Assembly: GCF_047470865.1 (NCBI RefSeq)
Contig: NZ_JAZDRH010000024.1
Location: 1 to 47,982, forward strand
Reading direction: 5' to 3'
DNA from: JAZDRH01 sp047470865
GTDB lineage: Bacteria; Pseudomonadota; Gammaproteobacteria; Pseudomonadales; Pseudomonadaceae
Length of the DNA: 47,982 nt
Shown here: one piece after another, positions 23,925 to 32,099 of the stretch
Layout: each line of letters opens with the position of its first letter
Position numbering within the stretch: the stretch's first letter is position 1
The notes under the pieces: generated by a model
Databases searched by the model: none
Told to the model about the DNA's origin: nothing
What the model saw: only the letters and a program-made list of their open reading frames with translations
Made by a program: the position numbers and the translations under genes

Positions 23925-24343
23925 AGTTTTAAATCCTTGGCGTTAAAGAAACTGAGATAGCGTAAGTAACTTAATAATTTATAGAGTAAAACAGGAATTA
24001 TTAAATAGAGCCCTTTAACAATTAAGAACAGCATAAAGGCAATATTCAAAATAAAAGCGCATTTTCTTAAGCCAACATAGCGTGGTCGCTTACTCACTAA
24101 AACATCTAACAACAAGTTTAAAACCAACAAGCCTACAAAGCTCAAGAACAAGGAATTGCCAAGCACTTGCCCAAGCATTTGCCAACTCATTGGCTGCTTT
24201 TGTGTAGTAGAAAGATAAGCCAATTGTGACCATAGTAGTAATGGTACTAATAAAAGTAGATTGCTCAGACCATAAATACTATTGCGACGAGCGGTATGCT
24301 GAAGCAGCTCTACACGGCTTAATTGTACTTCTGACGCTTCCAT
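23921..24343 (-). CDS. Small hypothetical inner-membrane protein (140 aa)
   Basis: Not recognised. It has a cytoplasmic-looking polar N-terminus of about 20 residues, then three or four membrane segments (roughly 24-44, 58-82, 90-108, 110-125), and a basic C-terminal tail. It is coupled to the MAPEG gene through a four-base ATGA overlap, so the two proteins probably work together in the inner membrane. Confidence 0.7.
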   Translation of the reverse strand: MEASEVQLSRVELLQHTARRNSIYGLSNLLLLVPLLLWSQLAYLSTTQKQPMSWQMLGQVLGNSLFLSFVGLLVLNLLLDVLVSKRPRYVGLRKCAFILNIAFMLFLIVKGLYLIIPVLLYKLLSYLRYLSFFNAKDLKL

Positions 24344-24745
24344 TTTTTACCCGAAATAATACCCAAAACTAGCCCATATAGCTTACCTGCTCTTGCCCAA
24401 AAAAGTTATAAAAAGGTTAAAAATCTCAAGCTAAAGACTACTCAAGTCATACTTTTAACAAAACAAAAAAATATAACTATATAGCTTTTTATAATTGTTT
24501 GGTTATATCCAATGACTGTAATCTAGCTTCAAGCTATCTCAAGGTAAGCCGAAAAACTGCTATAGCATTTTTCATAGAGAGATTGAAAAAAGATACATTG
24601 AGTTTAAATCGGCAAAAAACGTATCGTAAAGCCGCAAAGAAATAACTCAAACTGACAACATATACCGTGATTATGCTTTTAATCGGTCAAAAACTAATTT
24701 TATAAGCAACAAGTTAGCCAGTTTCTGCTGGAGATAAAGGACGAA
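24344..24745 (+). promoter_or_regulatory. 400-bp gene-free region and structured leader of metF
   Basis: No gene is visible. The first part is A+T-rich. From 24524 there are several dyads: TAGCTT/AAGCTA around one C (24524-24536), then a nested structure at 24598-24650. In that structure an outer stem TTGAGTT/AACTCAA encloses CGGC/GCCG, which encloses ACG/CGT. The nested stem ends about 95 bases before metF. Overall it resembles a structured 5' leader. GGCAAA and AAAGCC around the inner hairpin recall c-di-GMP-I (GEMM) aptamers, but the rest of that consensus is missing. Confidence 0.4.
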
Positions 24746-25594
24746 ATGATGAGTAGCACACGCCAATTTAGCTTTGAATTTTTCCCCACCAAAACCGATG
24801 CTGGTCATGAAAAGCTAATGCAAACTGCTGCGCATTTAGCTACTTATAACCCTAACTATTTTTCCTGTACTTATGGTGCAGGTGGTTCTACCCGTGATCG
24901 CACTATAGATACAGTAAAACACTTAAATGATGTAATTAAGGTGTCTACTGCACCCCATCTTTCCTGTGTTGGCGATACCAAAGCCGATCTTCGTCAATTG
25001 TTAACTATGTATAAAAACTCAGGAATTAATCGCCTTGTAGCATTACGTGGTGACCTACCTTCTGGTATGGGAATGGCAAGCGGAGAGTTGCGTTATGCCA
25101 ATGAATTAGTGGAATTTGTCAGAAAAGAGACAGATGACCACTTTACTATTGCCGTCGCTGCTTATCCCGAAATGCACCCACAAGCCCGCAATTTCGAAGA
25201 AGATCTACGCAATTTCGCGACAAAAGTAAAAGCAGGCGCGAATATCGCAATCACGCAATACTTTTTTAATGCAGATTGCTACTTCTATTTTGTTGAACGA
25301 GTGCGTAAACTCGGCATCGAAATCCCGATCGTTCCAGGCATTATGCCGATCACCAATTACACCCGACTGGCTCGTTTCTCCGATGCCTGTGGTGCTGAAA
25401 TGCCACGCTGGGTTCGTAAACAACTAGAAGCATATGGCGACGATACCAAAAGTATTAAAGCCTTTGGCGAACAAGTGATCAGTGAAATGTGTGAGCGCCT
25501 ACTTCAAGGCGGCGCACCCGGCCTACATTTTTATACTCTTAACCAAGCCGAGCCAAGTTTAGCGATCTGGGAAAATCTAAAGCTTCCACGCTGA
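24746..25594 (+). CDS. metF: 5,10-methylenetetrahydrofolate reductase
   Basis: A 282-residue FAD enzyme that makes 5-methyltetrahydrofolate for methionine synthesis. FSFEFFPTK near the N-terminus holds the catalytic glutamate, SCTYGAGGSTRDRT and ALRGDLP are family motifs, and PGIMPIT lies towards the C-terminus. Two ATGs stand in tandem. AAAGGA is three bases from the first and six from the second (24749), so the second may be used. It serves the same methyl cycle as metK upstream in the window, but no copy of the palindrome found before that operon is visible here. Confidence 0.96.
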   Translation: MMSSTRQFSFEFFPTKTDAGHEKLMQTAAHLATYNPNYFSCTYGAGGSTRDRTIDTVKHLNDVIKVSTAPHLSCVGDTKADLRQLLTMYKNSGINRLVALRGDLPSGMGMASGELRYANELVEFVRKETDDHFTIAVAAYPEMHPQARNFEEDLRNFATKVKAGANIAITQYFFNADCYFYFVERVRKLGIEIPIVPGIMPITNYTRLARFSDACGAEMPRWVRKQLEAYGDDTKSIKAFGEQVISEMCERLLQGGAPGLHFYTLNQAEPSLAIWENLKLPR

Positions 25595-25601
25595 GATTTA
25601 T

Positions 25602-25623
25602 GAGCCTGCTCTGTTGCAGGCTC
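25602..25623 (+). terminator. Hairpin after metF
   Basis: GAGCCTGC and GCAGGCTC form a perfect 8-bp stem around TCTGTT, seven bases past the metF stop. The following bases are CCCCAC, not Ts, so if it ends transcription it is not by the classic mechanism. It may instead be the first hairpin of the rhlE leader. Confidence 0.4.
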
Positions 25624-25684
25624 CCCACTAGCTACGTGCCTCCATTCGGATATCCGCCCAGCGCAGGACGGTTGTCGCGAATAG

Positions 25685-25756
25685 GGTGTGCTTTTTGAGC
25701 AATACACCAGTACGCAGCATTTGAACATAGCGCCCCAACGTCGGCGGGTCGCCGAC
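25685..25756 (+). promoter_or_regulatory. Hairpins in the rhlE 5' leader
   Basis: Two stems lie between metF and rhlE. GGTGT/ACACC, with an inner GCT/AGC, spans 25685-25708. GTCGGCG/CGCCGAC, with a three-base loop, spans 25740-25756 and ends just before the AGGAAG ribosome-binding site. DEAD-box helicase genes are often autoregulated through their leaders, so these may be targets of RhlE itself. That is inference. Confidence 0.4.
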
Positions 25757-25771
25757 AGACAGGAAGACTGC

Positions 25772-27781
25772 ATGTCATTTGCTTCCCTAGGTTTATCTGA
25801 AGCCTTGGTGAACGCTGTGTCAGCTGCGGGATATACGCAACCGACACCAGTACAACTCCAAGCTATCCCTGCGGTATTAAAAGGTAGGGACTTGATGGTG
25901 GCAGCACAGACTGGCACCGGTAAAACAGGCGGATTTGCCTTACCTATTCTTGAACATATTTTCCCTGGTGGACGTGTTATTGAACGTCGCCATCGCAAGC
26001 GCCAGCCACATACATTAGTACTGGCTCCTACGCGTGAATTAGCAGCACAAGTGCATGACAGCTTTGTTCTGTATGCACAAAACTTACCTTTAGTCAGTGC
26101 TTGCATCTTTGGCGGCGTAGGTATGACAGCCCAAATTAAGGCTATCGCTAAAGGCGTTGATGTTTTAGTGGCTTGCCCTGGTCGCTTACTCGACTTAGCC
26201 TCACAGGACAAAGTTGATCTTTCAGCAGTTGAAATTTTAGTGCTTGATGAAGCTGACCGCATGTTAGATATGGGCTTTATTCATGATGTAAAGAAAGTAT
26301 TAAAACTACTGCCAGAACAACGCCAAAATTTACTATTCTCGGCTACCTTCTCAAACGACATCATTAGGTTAGCGAATAATCTTTTGCACGAACCGCAACG
26401 TATTGAAGTCACACCTCCTAATACTACGGTAGAGCGTATTGATCAGTTTGTTTATCGCTTACCTGCTACGCAAAAACGCCAACTCTTAGCGCACTTAGTG
26501 ACCCAAGGTAACTGGGAACAAGTATTAGTATTTACACGCACTAAACATGGCGCTAATCGCTTAGCTGAATACCTTAACAAAGCAGGTTTACCCGCAGCCG
26601 CCATTCATGGCAATAAAAGCCAAAATGCACGCACTAAAGCTTTAGCGGATTTTAAATCTGGCGAGTTACGTATTCTTGTAGCTACCGATATTGCTGCCCG
26701 CGGCTTGGATATTGACCAACTACCCTATGTAGTGAACTTTGAATTGCCCAACGTCGAAGAAGACTATGTGCATCGTATTGGCCGTACAGGCCGCGCTGGG
26801 CGCAATGGTCATGCGATTTCCCTTGTTAGTGGCAGCGAAGAACGCCTGCTACACAGCATAGAACGCCTTACAAAACAAACGATTACTGCTGGCGACACAA
26901 TGAATTTTGTGCCGTCAGAGGAACCCAAAGACTCCGAACCTAAAACTGAAAAACGTCCACATATGGTCCGCACTCCTCGCAATCATCTGCGTAAAAATGC
27001 GTTTTTACGCAAGCAACGTGAACAAGAACAGCAAGCCCAAACAGGTTCATCAGAAACTGCAGCTGCTCCTGCTAGCCCAAACCATTATGCTACAGAGCAA
27101 GCTGAACGCCCTGCACGCAAAACACGTCAATTACGTCAGCCGCGTCGCCAGCAAAATCCTACCCAAAGTAGTGATGAGCAACAGCCTTTTCAACAGCGTC
27201 GTAGCTCTAACAATACACGCCCACAGCATAACCAACGGCGCACACCTAACCCCCATCAACAACGTGCAGCAGCGCCGGCTGGACGTGACCCTGAAGTATT
27301 TTTAGATGATGCGGTAGATAACTTTGGCAATAGCGTTGATTATGTAAGCCCTTACCAAAAACGCCAACGCGGGCGCCAGCAAGGCAATAGTCAATTTACC
27401 AGCAATAACGCTGCACGCGCACCAAGAGGCCAAGCACCTCGTTTAACCAGCCATTTACTGGCAGAAGCAGAAAAAGAGAAGAAAAATAATCCTCGCCAAA
27501 ACACCACACAAACGGGGCATAAACCTCGTCAGAATAGCCGCCCACAAAATAATAATCGTGGACAGCAAAGTCAGGGGCAGGGACGTTCTACTCGATACAA
27601 CAACCATTCAACGCAGCAACGTAATAGCTACAATGAACCAGCCCCTGTTAGAGAACAAAGTGCACCTAAGCCTTTGATTATCCGCAAGGGAGAGCGCCTA
27701 CCAAGCTTAGAACAGCTGGAACAATTAGAGCAGCGACCACGCCGCGAAAAAGCCGCACTTTTAACACGAAGTGACGACTAA
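25772..27781 (+). CDS. rhlE: DEAD-box ATP-dependent RNA helicase RhlE
   Basis: A 669-residue helicase counted from the ATG at 25772, which has AGGAAG ahead. An upstream GTG at 25688 would add 28 residues that lack family character. Core motifs are in order: F and Q motifs (MSFASLGLSE, PTPVQLQAIP), AQTGTGKT with K51, PTRELA, VLDEADRMLDMGF, SATF, and domain 2 with ARGLDIDQLP and HRIGRTGRAG. From about residue 385 the tail is long, low-complexity and rich in Gln, Asn, Arg and Pro, as in pseudomonad RhlE, and probably binds RNA without fixed structure. It unwinds RNA in ribosome assembly and mRNA decay. Confidence 0.94.
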   Translation: MSFASLGLSEALVNAVSAAGYTQPTPVQLQAIPAVLKGRDLMVAAQTGTGKTGGFALPILEHIFPGGRVIERRHRKRQPHTLVLAPTRELAAQVHDSFVLYAQNLPLVSACIFGGVGMTAQIKAIAKGVDVLVACPGRLLDLASQDKVDLSAVEILVLDEADRMLDMGFIHDVKKVLKLLPEQRQNLLFSATFSNDIIRLANNLLHEPQRIEVTPPNTTVERIDQFVYRLPATQKRQLLAHLVTQGNWEQVLVFTRTKHGANRLAEYLNKAGLPAAAIHGNKSQNARTKALADFKSGELRILVATDIAARGLDIDQLPYVVNFELPNVEEDYVHRIGRTGRAGRNGHAISLVSGSEERLLHSIERLTKQTITAGDTMNFVPSEEPKDSEPKTEKRPHMVRTPRNHLRKNAFLRKQREQEQQAQTGSSETAAAPASPNHYATEQAERPARKTRQLRQPRRQQNPTQSSDEQQPFQQRRSSNNTRPQHNQRRTPNPHQQRAAAPAGRDPEVFLDDAVDNFGNSVDYVSPYQKRQRGRQQGNSQFTSNNAARAPRGQAPRLTSHLLAEAEKEKKNNPRQNTTQTGHKPRQNSRPQNNNRGQQSQGQGRSTRYNNHSTQQRNSYNEPAPVREQSAPKPLIIRKGERLPSLEQLEQLEQRPRREKAALLTRSDD

Positions 27782-27788
27782 AACGAAC

Positions 27789-27817
27789 AAAAGCCCTGAA
27801 AAACTCAGGGCTTTTTT
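27789..27817 (+). terminator. Rho-independent terminator after rhlE
   Basis: AAAAGCCCTGA and TCAGGGCTTTT form an 11-bp stem with loop AAAAC and a six-T run, eight bases past the rhlE stop. The remaining gap to the BCCT gene is otherwise empty apart from a CCGCC/GGCGG dyad around 27960. Confidence 0.93.
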
Positions 27818-27998
27818 CATTTTGTAGTAAAAAAATCAATACTCGCCAAAGGCTTCTATTTAGCGGCTTTCCCCGCTTCACTCAATACATAAAAGCTATG
27901 GATTGGAGAGCAAAACTTCAAATAAAGCTATCAATTTGTTACCCTTTTAAGCCTTCCGCCCCCTTGGCGGCCAACCGAATCCAAGGAGTGCTTACCTA

Positions 27999-29960
27999 AT
28001 GGAAAGTTCTACCAAAAATAGAACAATCAACCCGCCAGTGTTTTATACATCGGCATTTCTTATCATCGCACTAGTAGTTTATGTGAGTGTTTTCCCTACT
28101 AGTTCAAAGCTCGCTTTCTCCCATGTTCAATCATGGATTTTGACCAACGCCAGTTGGTTTTACATTCTTGCCGTTGCGCTTATTTTAATTAGTGTGGTAT
28201 TTCTAGCTATTAGCCGCTATGGCGATATTAAGCTCGGCCCTGACCACAGTCGCCCTGATTATAGCAATACCACATGGTTTGCCATGCTGTTCTCTGCCGG
28301 CATGGGCATTGGGTTAATGTTCTTCGGCGTTGCTGAACCAGTGAAACACTTTTTAGCACCACCTGATGCAGACCCACAGTCAGTTCTAGCCGCGAAAGAA
28401 GCATTAAATATCACCTTCTTTCACTGGGGACTTCATGCTTGGGCTATTTACGCCATTGTGGCATTGATTCTTGCCTTTTTTGCGTATCGCCATAATCTAC
28501 CGCTAACATTACGTTCCGCTTTATACCCACTTATTGGTGACCGCATTTATGGTCCCATTGGGCATGCTGTAGATATCTTTGCCATTTTAGGTACAGTCTT
28601 TGGTGTTGCCACTTCATTGGGCTATGGCGTATTACAGATGAATACAGGGCTAAACCAAGTTTTTAGCTCGCTGCCTATTGGCACTACAACGCAAGTTATT
28701 CTAATTATTGCTGCTACAGGCTTAGCTACACTTTCTGTCGCTACTGGTTTAGATAAAGGTATCCGTGTTTTATCTGAAGTGAATCTTTGGTTAGCGGTAG
28801 GCTTGATGGTATTGGTTTTGGCATTAGGCCCAACTGTATTCTTACTGAAAACCTTTGTGCAAAACACAGGTGCCTACTTATCCGAAATTGTCAGTAAAAC
28901 CTTTAATCTTTATGCTTATGAACCACAAAACAACGACTGGATTGGTGGCTGGACGCTGCTTTATTGGGGCTGGTGGATTTCCTGGTCGCCTTTCGTTGGT
29001 ATGTTTATTGCTCGTGTTTCACGTGGCCGTACCATTCGTGAGTTTGTAACAGGCGTACTACTTGTACCAGCCGGTTTCACGTTAATGTGGATGACCTTCT
29101 TTGGTGATAGCGCTATTTATATGATTATGCGTGATGGTGCTGTCAACATTGCAGAAGCGGTGAGCAAAGATGCCTCCATTGCCCTATTTGTTTTCTTAGA
29201 GCAATTTCCTTTCTCCGCCCTGCTCTCCTTAATTGCGGTATTTATGGTGGTGCTATTCTTTGTTACCTCTGCTGACTCAGGATCACTCGTAATTGATATG
29301 CTGGCCTCTGGCGGTAATACCAAAACCCCTGTTTGGCAGCGTATTTTCTGGGCTTCCTCCACAGGTGTAGTTGCCATCACCTTGTTACTCAGTGGCGGGC
29401 TGGAGGCGCTACAAACAGCCACCATTGCCAGTGCGCTGCCTTTCTCCATTATTTTGTTAGTTGCCACTTGGGGCTTATTTAAAGCCTTGCGCATAGATTC
29501 CACCAAGAAAATACTGCGCCACCAAAGCTATGGACGACAGAATAAACATGATGGTGGTTGGCAACGTCGTTTGCGTAATCTCGTGATGTTCCCTCGCCGT
29601 TCTCACGTTAATCGCTTTATTGATGAAGTCGTAGAACCTGCGTTTAATGAAGTTAAAGTCGAGCTAGAGAAGCAAAGCATCACTGTGATTGTGGATAAAA
29701 CCAAAAGCAACAAGGTGCGTTTAGAGGTGGATCATAATGATGAAGTCAACTTTATCTATGAGGTACGACCACGTGCCTATACGCAACCAAGCTTTATGAT
29801 TGAGGACGACCAAGAGGATCGTAAATACTTCCGCGCTGAAGTTCATCTAACAGAAGGTGGACAAGACTATGATGTTATGGGCTGGTCACGCGAAGAAATT
29901 ATTGAAGATATCTTGGATCAATACGAACAACACATGCACTTCCTGCACGTTGTACGCTAA
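27999..29960 (+). CDS. betT: BCCT-family transporter, probably choline/betaine (BetT-like)
   Basis: A 653-residue inner-membrane carrier with about 12 helices. The glycine-rich stretch AMLFSAGMGIGLMFFGVAEP and the tryptophan-rich WTLLYWGWWISWSPFVGMF are the hallmarks of the family. HFLAPP and FFHWGLHAW also fit BetT. A cytoplasmic tail of about 130 residues follows the last helix, as in osmotically regulated BetT transporters. It likely imports choline or a related quaternary amine with protons. No bet oxidation genes are adjacent, so the exact substrate is inferred. AAGGAG lies upstream of the ATG, and the gene stands alone between two terminators. Confidence 0.88.
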   Translation: MESSTKNRTINPPVFYTSAFLIIALVVYVSVFPTSSKLAFSHVQSWILTNASWFYILAVALILISVVFLAISRYGDIKLGPDHSRPDYSNTTWFAMLFSAGMGIGLMFFGVAEPVKHFLAPPDADPQSVLAAKEALNITFFHWGLHAWAIYAIVALILAFFAYRHNLPLTLRSALYPLIGDRIYGPIGHAVDIFAILGTVFGVATSLGYGVLQMNTGLNQVFSSLPIGTTTQVILIIAATGLATLSVATGLDKGIRVLSEVNLWLAVGLMVLVLALGPTVFLLKTFVQNTGAYLSEIVSKTFNLYAYEPQNNDWIGGWTLLYWGWWISWSPFVGMFIARVSRGRTIREFVTGVLLVPAGFTLMWMTFFGDSAIYMIMRDGAVNIAEAVSKDASIALFVFLEQFPFSALLSLIAVFMVVLFFVTSADSGSLVIDMLASGGNTKTPVWQRIFWASSTGVVAITLLLSGGLEALQTATIASALPFSIILLVATWGLFKALRIDSTKKILRHQSYGRQNKHDGGWQRRLRNLVMFPRRSHVNRFIDEVVEPAFNEVKVELEKQSITVIVDKTKSNKVRLEVDHNDEVNFIYEVRPRAYTQPSFMIEDDQEDRKYFRAEVHLTEGGQDYDVMGWSREEIIEDILDQYEQHMHFLHVVR

Positions 29961-29981
29961 ATAATCCTACCACTGATCAGT

Positions 29982-30004
29982 AAGGCGCTATTTTTTAGCG
30001 CCTT
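29982..30004 (+). terminator. Rho-independent terminator after betT
   Basis: AAGGCGCTA and TAGCGCCTT pair perfectly over 9 bp around five Ts, then TCTTTTGT follows. It begins 21 bases past the betT stop. Confidence 0.88.
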
Positions 30005-30077
30005 TCTTTTGTCTTTAGACAGCGCTTGTTGCTTAGCAATGCTAGAATAGCCGCTTTTGTGCAATTTACTGCTGACT

Positions 30078-32087
30078 ATGTCCCGACTTAATCCACGCCA
30101 ACAAGAAGCTGTGCACTATATTAGTGGGCCCCTACTCGTGTTAGCTGGCGCTGGCTCGGGAAAAACCAGTGTTATTACGCGTAAAATTGCTTATTTAATC
30201 CAAGAATGCGGCATCGCCGCCCGCCATATTTTCGCTGTCACCTTTACCAATAAAGCGGCACGTGAAATGAAAGAGCGTGTAAGCAGCTTACTCAAAAAAG
30301 GGGAAGGCAAAGGCTTAACCGTTTCCACCTTTCATAATCTTGGTTTAAATATTATTCGCCGCGAGCATCAAGCCTTAGGTTACAAGCCAGGCTTTTCTAT
30401 TTTTGATGACTCCGATGTAAAAGGTTTACTAAGCGATATTATGCAAAAAGAATACGCTGGTGATGACGGCGTAGAAGAAGTTAAAAGCATGATCAGCAAC
30501 TGGAAGAATGACCTTGTTCTGCCAGAGCAGGCTTTAGAAAAAGCACGTAACCCTCGTGAACAAACGGCTGCTATTATTTATATACATTATCAACGCACAC
30601 TCAAAGCCTATAATGCGGTCGATTTCGACGACCTGATCTTGCAGCCAGTCAATTTATTTCAAAACAACCCAGATATCTTAGAAAAATGGCGCAACCGTAT
30701 TCGTTATATGTTGGTAGATGAATACCAAGATACAAACGCCAGCCAATATCTATTGGTCAAACTATTGGTTAAAGATCGCGCACAATTTACTGTGGTAGGT
30801 GATGATGACCAATCTATCTATGCTTGGCGCGGAGCTCGTCCAGAAAATCTAATGCAATTAAAAGATGATTTTCCTTCGCTTAAAGTGGTTATGTTAGAGC
30901 AAAATTATCGTTCAACTAGCCGTATTCTAAAGTGTGCCAACGTACTTATTGCCAATAATCCACACGTATTTACAAAACAACTGTGGAGCGAAATGGGACA
31001 CGGCGATGAAATTAGAGTGATTCGCTGTCGCAGTGAAGATGCCGAAGCAGAAACTGTTGCCTTAGAAATTCTTACCACACATTTACGTACTCAACGCCCT
31101 TATAGCGACTTTGCGATTTTGTACCGTGGCAACCATCAAGCGAAATTGATGGAATTAAAATTACAAGTGCATAAAATACCCTACCGTTTAACTGGCGGGA
31201 CTAGTTTTTTTGGTCGTCAAGAAGTTAAAGACATCATGTCTTACTTTCGTTTGCTAATTAATCCAGACGATGACAACGCCTTTTTACGTGTTATTAATGT
31301 GCCACGTCGTGAAATTGGCTCAGCTACCCTAGAAAAACTAGGTAATTATGCTTCTCAACGTGGCATTTCAATGTTTGCCGCTTGTGATGAAGTAGGCTTA
31401 CAAGAAGTATTGGATAAGCGCTTTACTGAGCGCCTAACTCGCTTTAAACACTATATGGAAAAAGTGCGCCAACGGTGCGCGCAAGACGATCCTATCCAAA
31501 GTATTCGTGAAATGGTGCTAGATATTGACTACGAAAATTGGATTCGTCAAAACAGCTCCAGTGATAAAGCTGCTGATTTTCGCATTGGCAATATTGAGTT
31601 TTTAGTCGACGCGTTAAAAAATACAATTGAACGTGACGAAGAAGGTGCCACCAGCTTTGAAGATGCTGTCGCCAAGCTTGTGCTGCGCGACATGCTGGAG
31701 CGCCAAGAGGAAGAAGAGGACGGAGCCGATGGCGTGCAAATGATGACGTTGCATGCCTCAAAAGGATTGGAGTTTCCTGTTGTTTATATCATGGGTGTTG
31801 AAGAAGAAATTTTACCGCACCGTTCTAGCATTGAAGCCGATACGATCGAGGAGGAACGACGTTTGGCTTATGTGGGAATTACACGAGCGAAACAACGCCT
31901 TATCATGACATATGCGACAAAACGTAAACAGTACGGTGAAGTGATTAACTGTACACATAGCCGTTTTTTAGATGAGCTTCCACACGAAGATCTGCAGTGG
32001 GAAGGTCAAGATGATGCACCCGTAGAGGTAAAAGCAGCGCGCGGTAACGATGCGTTAGCCAATATCCGCGCTATGCTGAAAAAGTAA
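30078..32087 (+). CDS. rep: ATP-dependent DNA helicase Rep
   Basis: A 669-residue superfamily 1A helicase moving 3' to 5' that clears proteins ahead of the replication fork. Motifs are in order: LNPRQQEAV (Q motif), AGAGSGKT, VTFTNKAAREM, VDEYQDTN, DDDQSIYAWRGA, EQNYRS, TLHASKGLEFPVVY and YVGITRAKQRL. I start at the ATG at 30078 (MSRLNPRQ), the family's usual N-terminus. A TTG 21 bases earlier is open but has no support. lysP follows 12 bases after the stop, so read-through into it is likely. Confidence 0.96.
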   Translation: MSRLNPRQQEAVHYISGPLLVLAGAGSGKTSVITRKIAYLIQECGIAARHIFAVTFTNKAAREMKERVSSLLKKGEGKGLTVSTFHNLGLNIIRREHQALGYKPGFSIFDDSDVKGLLSDIMQKEYAGDDGVEEVKSMISNWKNDLVLPEQALEKARNPREQTAAIIYIHYQRTLKAYNAVDFDDLILQPVNLFQNNPDILEKWRNRIRYMLVDEYQDTNASQYLLVKLLVKDRAQFTVVGDDDQSIYAWRGARPENLMQLKDDFPSLKVVMLEQNYRSTSRILKCANVLIANNPHVFTKQLWSEMGHGDEIRVIRCRSEDAEAETVALEILTTHLRTQRPYSDFAILYRGNHQAKLMELKLQVHKIPYRLTGGTSFFGRQEVKDIMSYFRLLINPDDDNAFLRVINVPRREIGSATLEKLGNYASQRGISMFAACDEVGLQEVLDKRFTERLTRFKHYMEKVRQRCAQDDPIQSIREMVLDIDYENWIRQNSSSDKAADFRIGNIEFLVDALKNTIERDEEGATSFEDAVAKLVLRDMLERQEEEEDGADGVQMMTLHASKGLEFPVVYIMGVEEEILPHRSSIEADTIEEERRLAYVGITRAKQRLIMTYATKRKQYGEVINCTHSRFLDELPHEDLQWEGQDDAPVEVKAARGNDALANIRAMLKK

Positions 32088-32099
32088 TATAGGAAAACA

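Noticed and set aside
24598..24650. c-di-GMP-I (GEMM) riboswitch call for the metF leader
   Set aside because: GGCAAA and AAAGCC flank a hairpin, but the GACGC before AAAGCC, the second stem and its tetraloop receptor are not there. I kept it only as an unnamed structured leader.
25688..25771. Upstream GTG start adding 28 residues to RhlE
   Set aside because: The added residues are not typical of the family and fall in the structured leader. The ATG at 25772 has AGGAAG ahead and gives the usual N-terminus.
25531..26262. Minus-strand 243-codon frame across metF and rhlE
   Set aside because: It overlaps the ends of two well-identified genes and the leader, and its Ser/Arg/Cys-rich composition is typical of antisense shadow frames.
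27950..27975. CCGCC/GGCGG dyad before betT as a regulatory site
   Set aside because: The stem is only five bases in a short C/G-rich stretch. There is no tail, no symmetry beyond that and no recognisable operator.
30057..30077. TTG start for rep seven codons upstream
   Set aside because: No ribosome-binding site, and MSRLNPRQ is the family's usual beginning.
31492..31761. Minus-strand 89-codon frame inside rep
   Set aside because: Shadow of the rep coding sequence, which has intact helicase motifs throughout.
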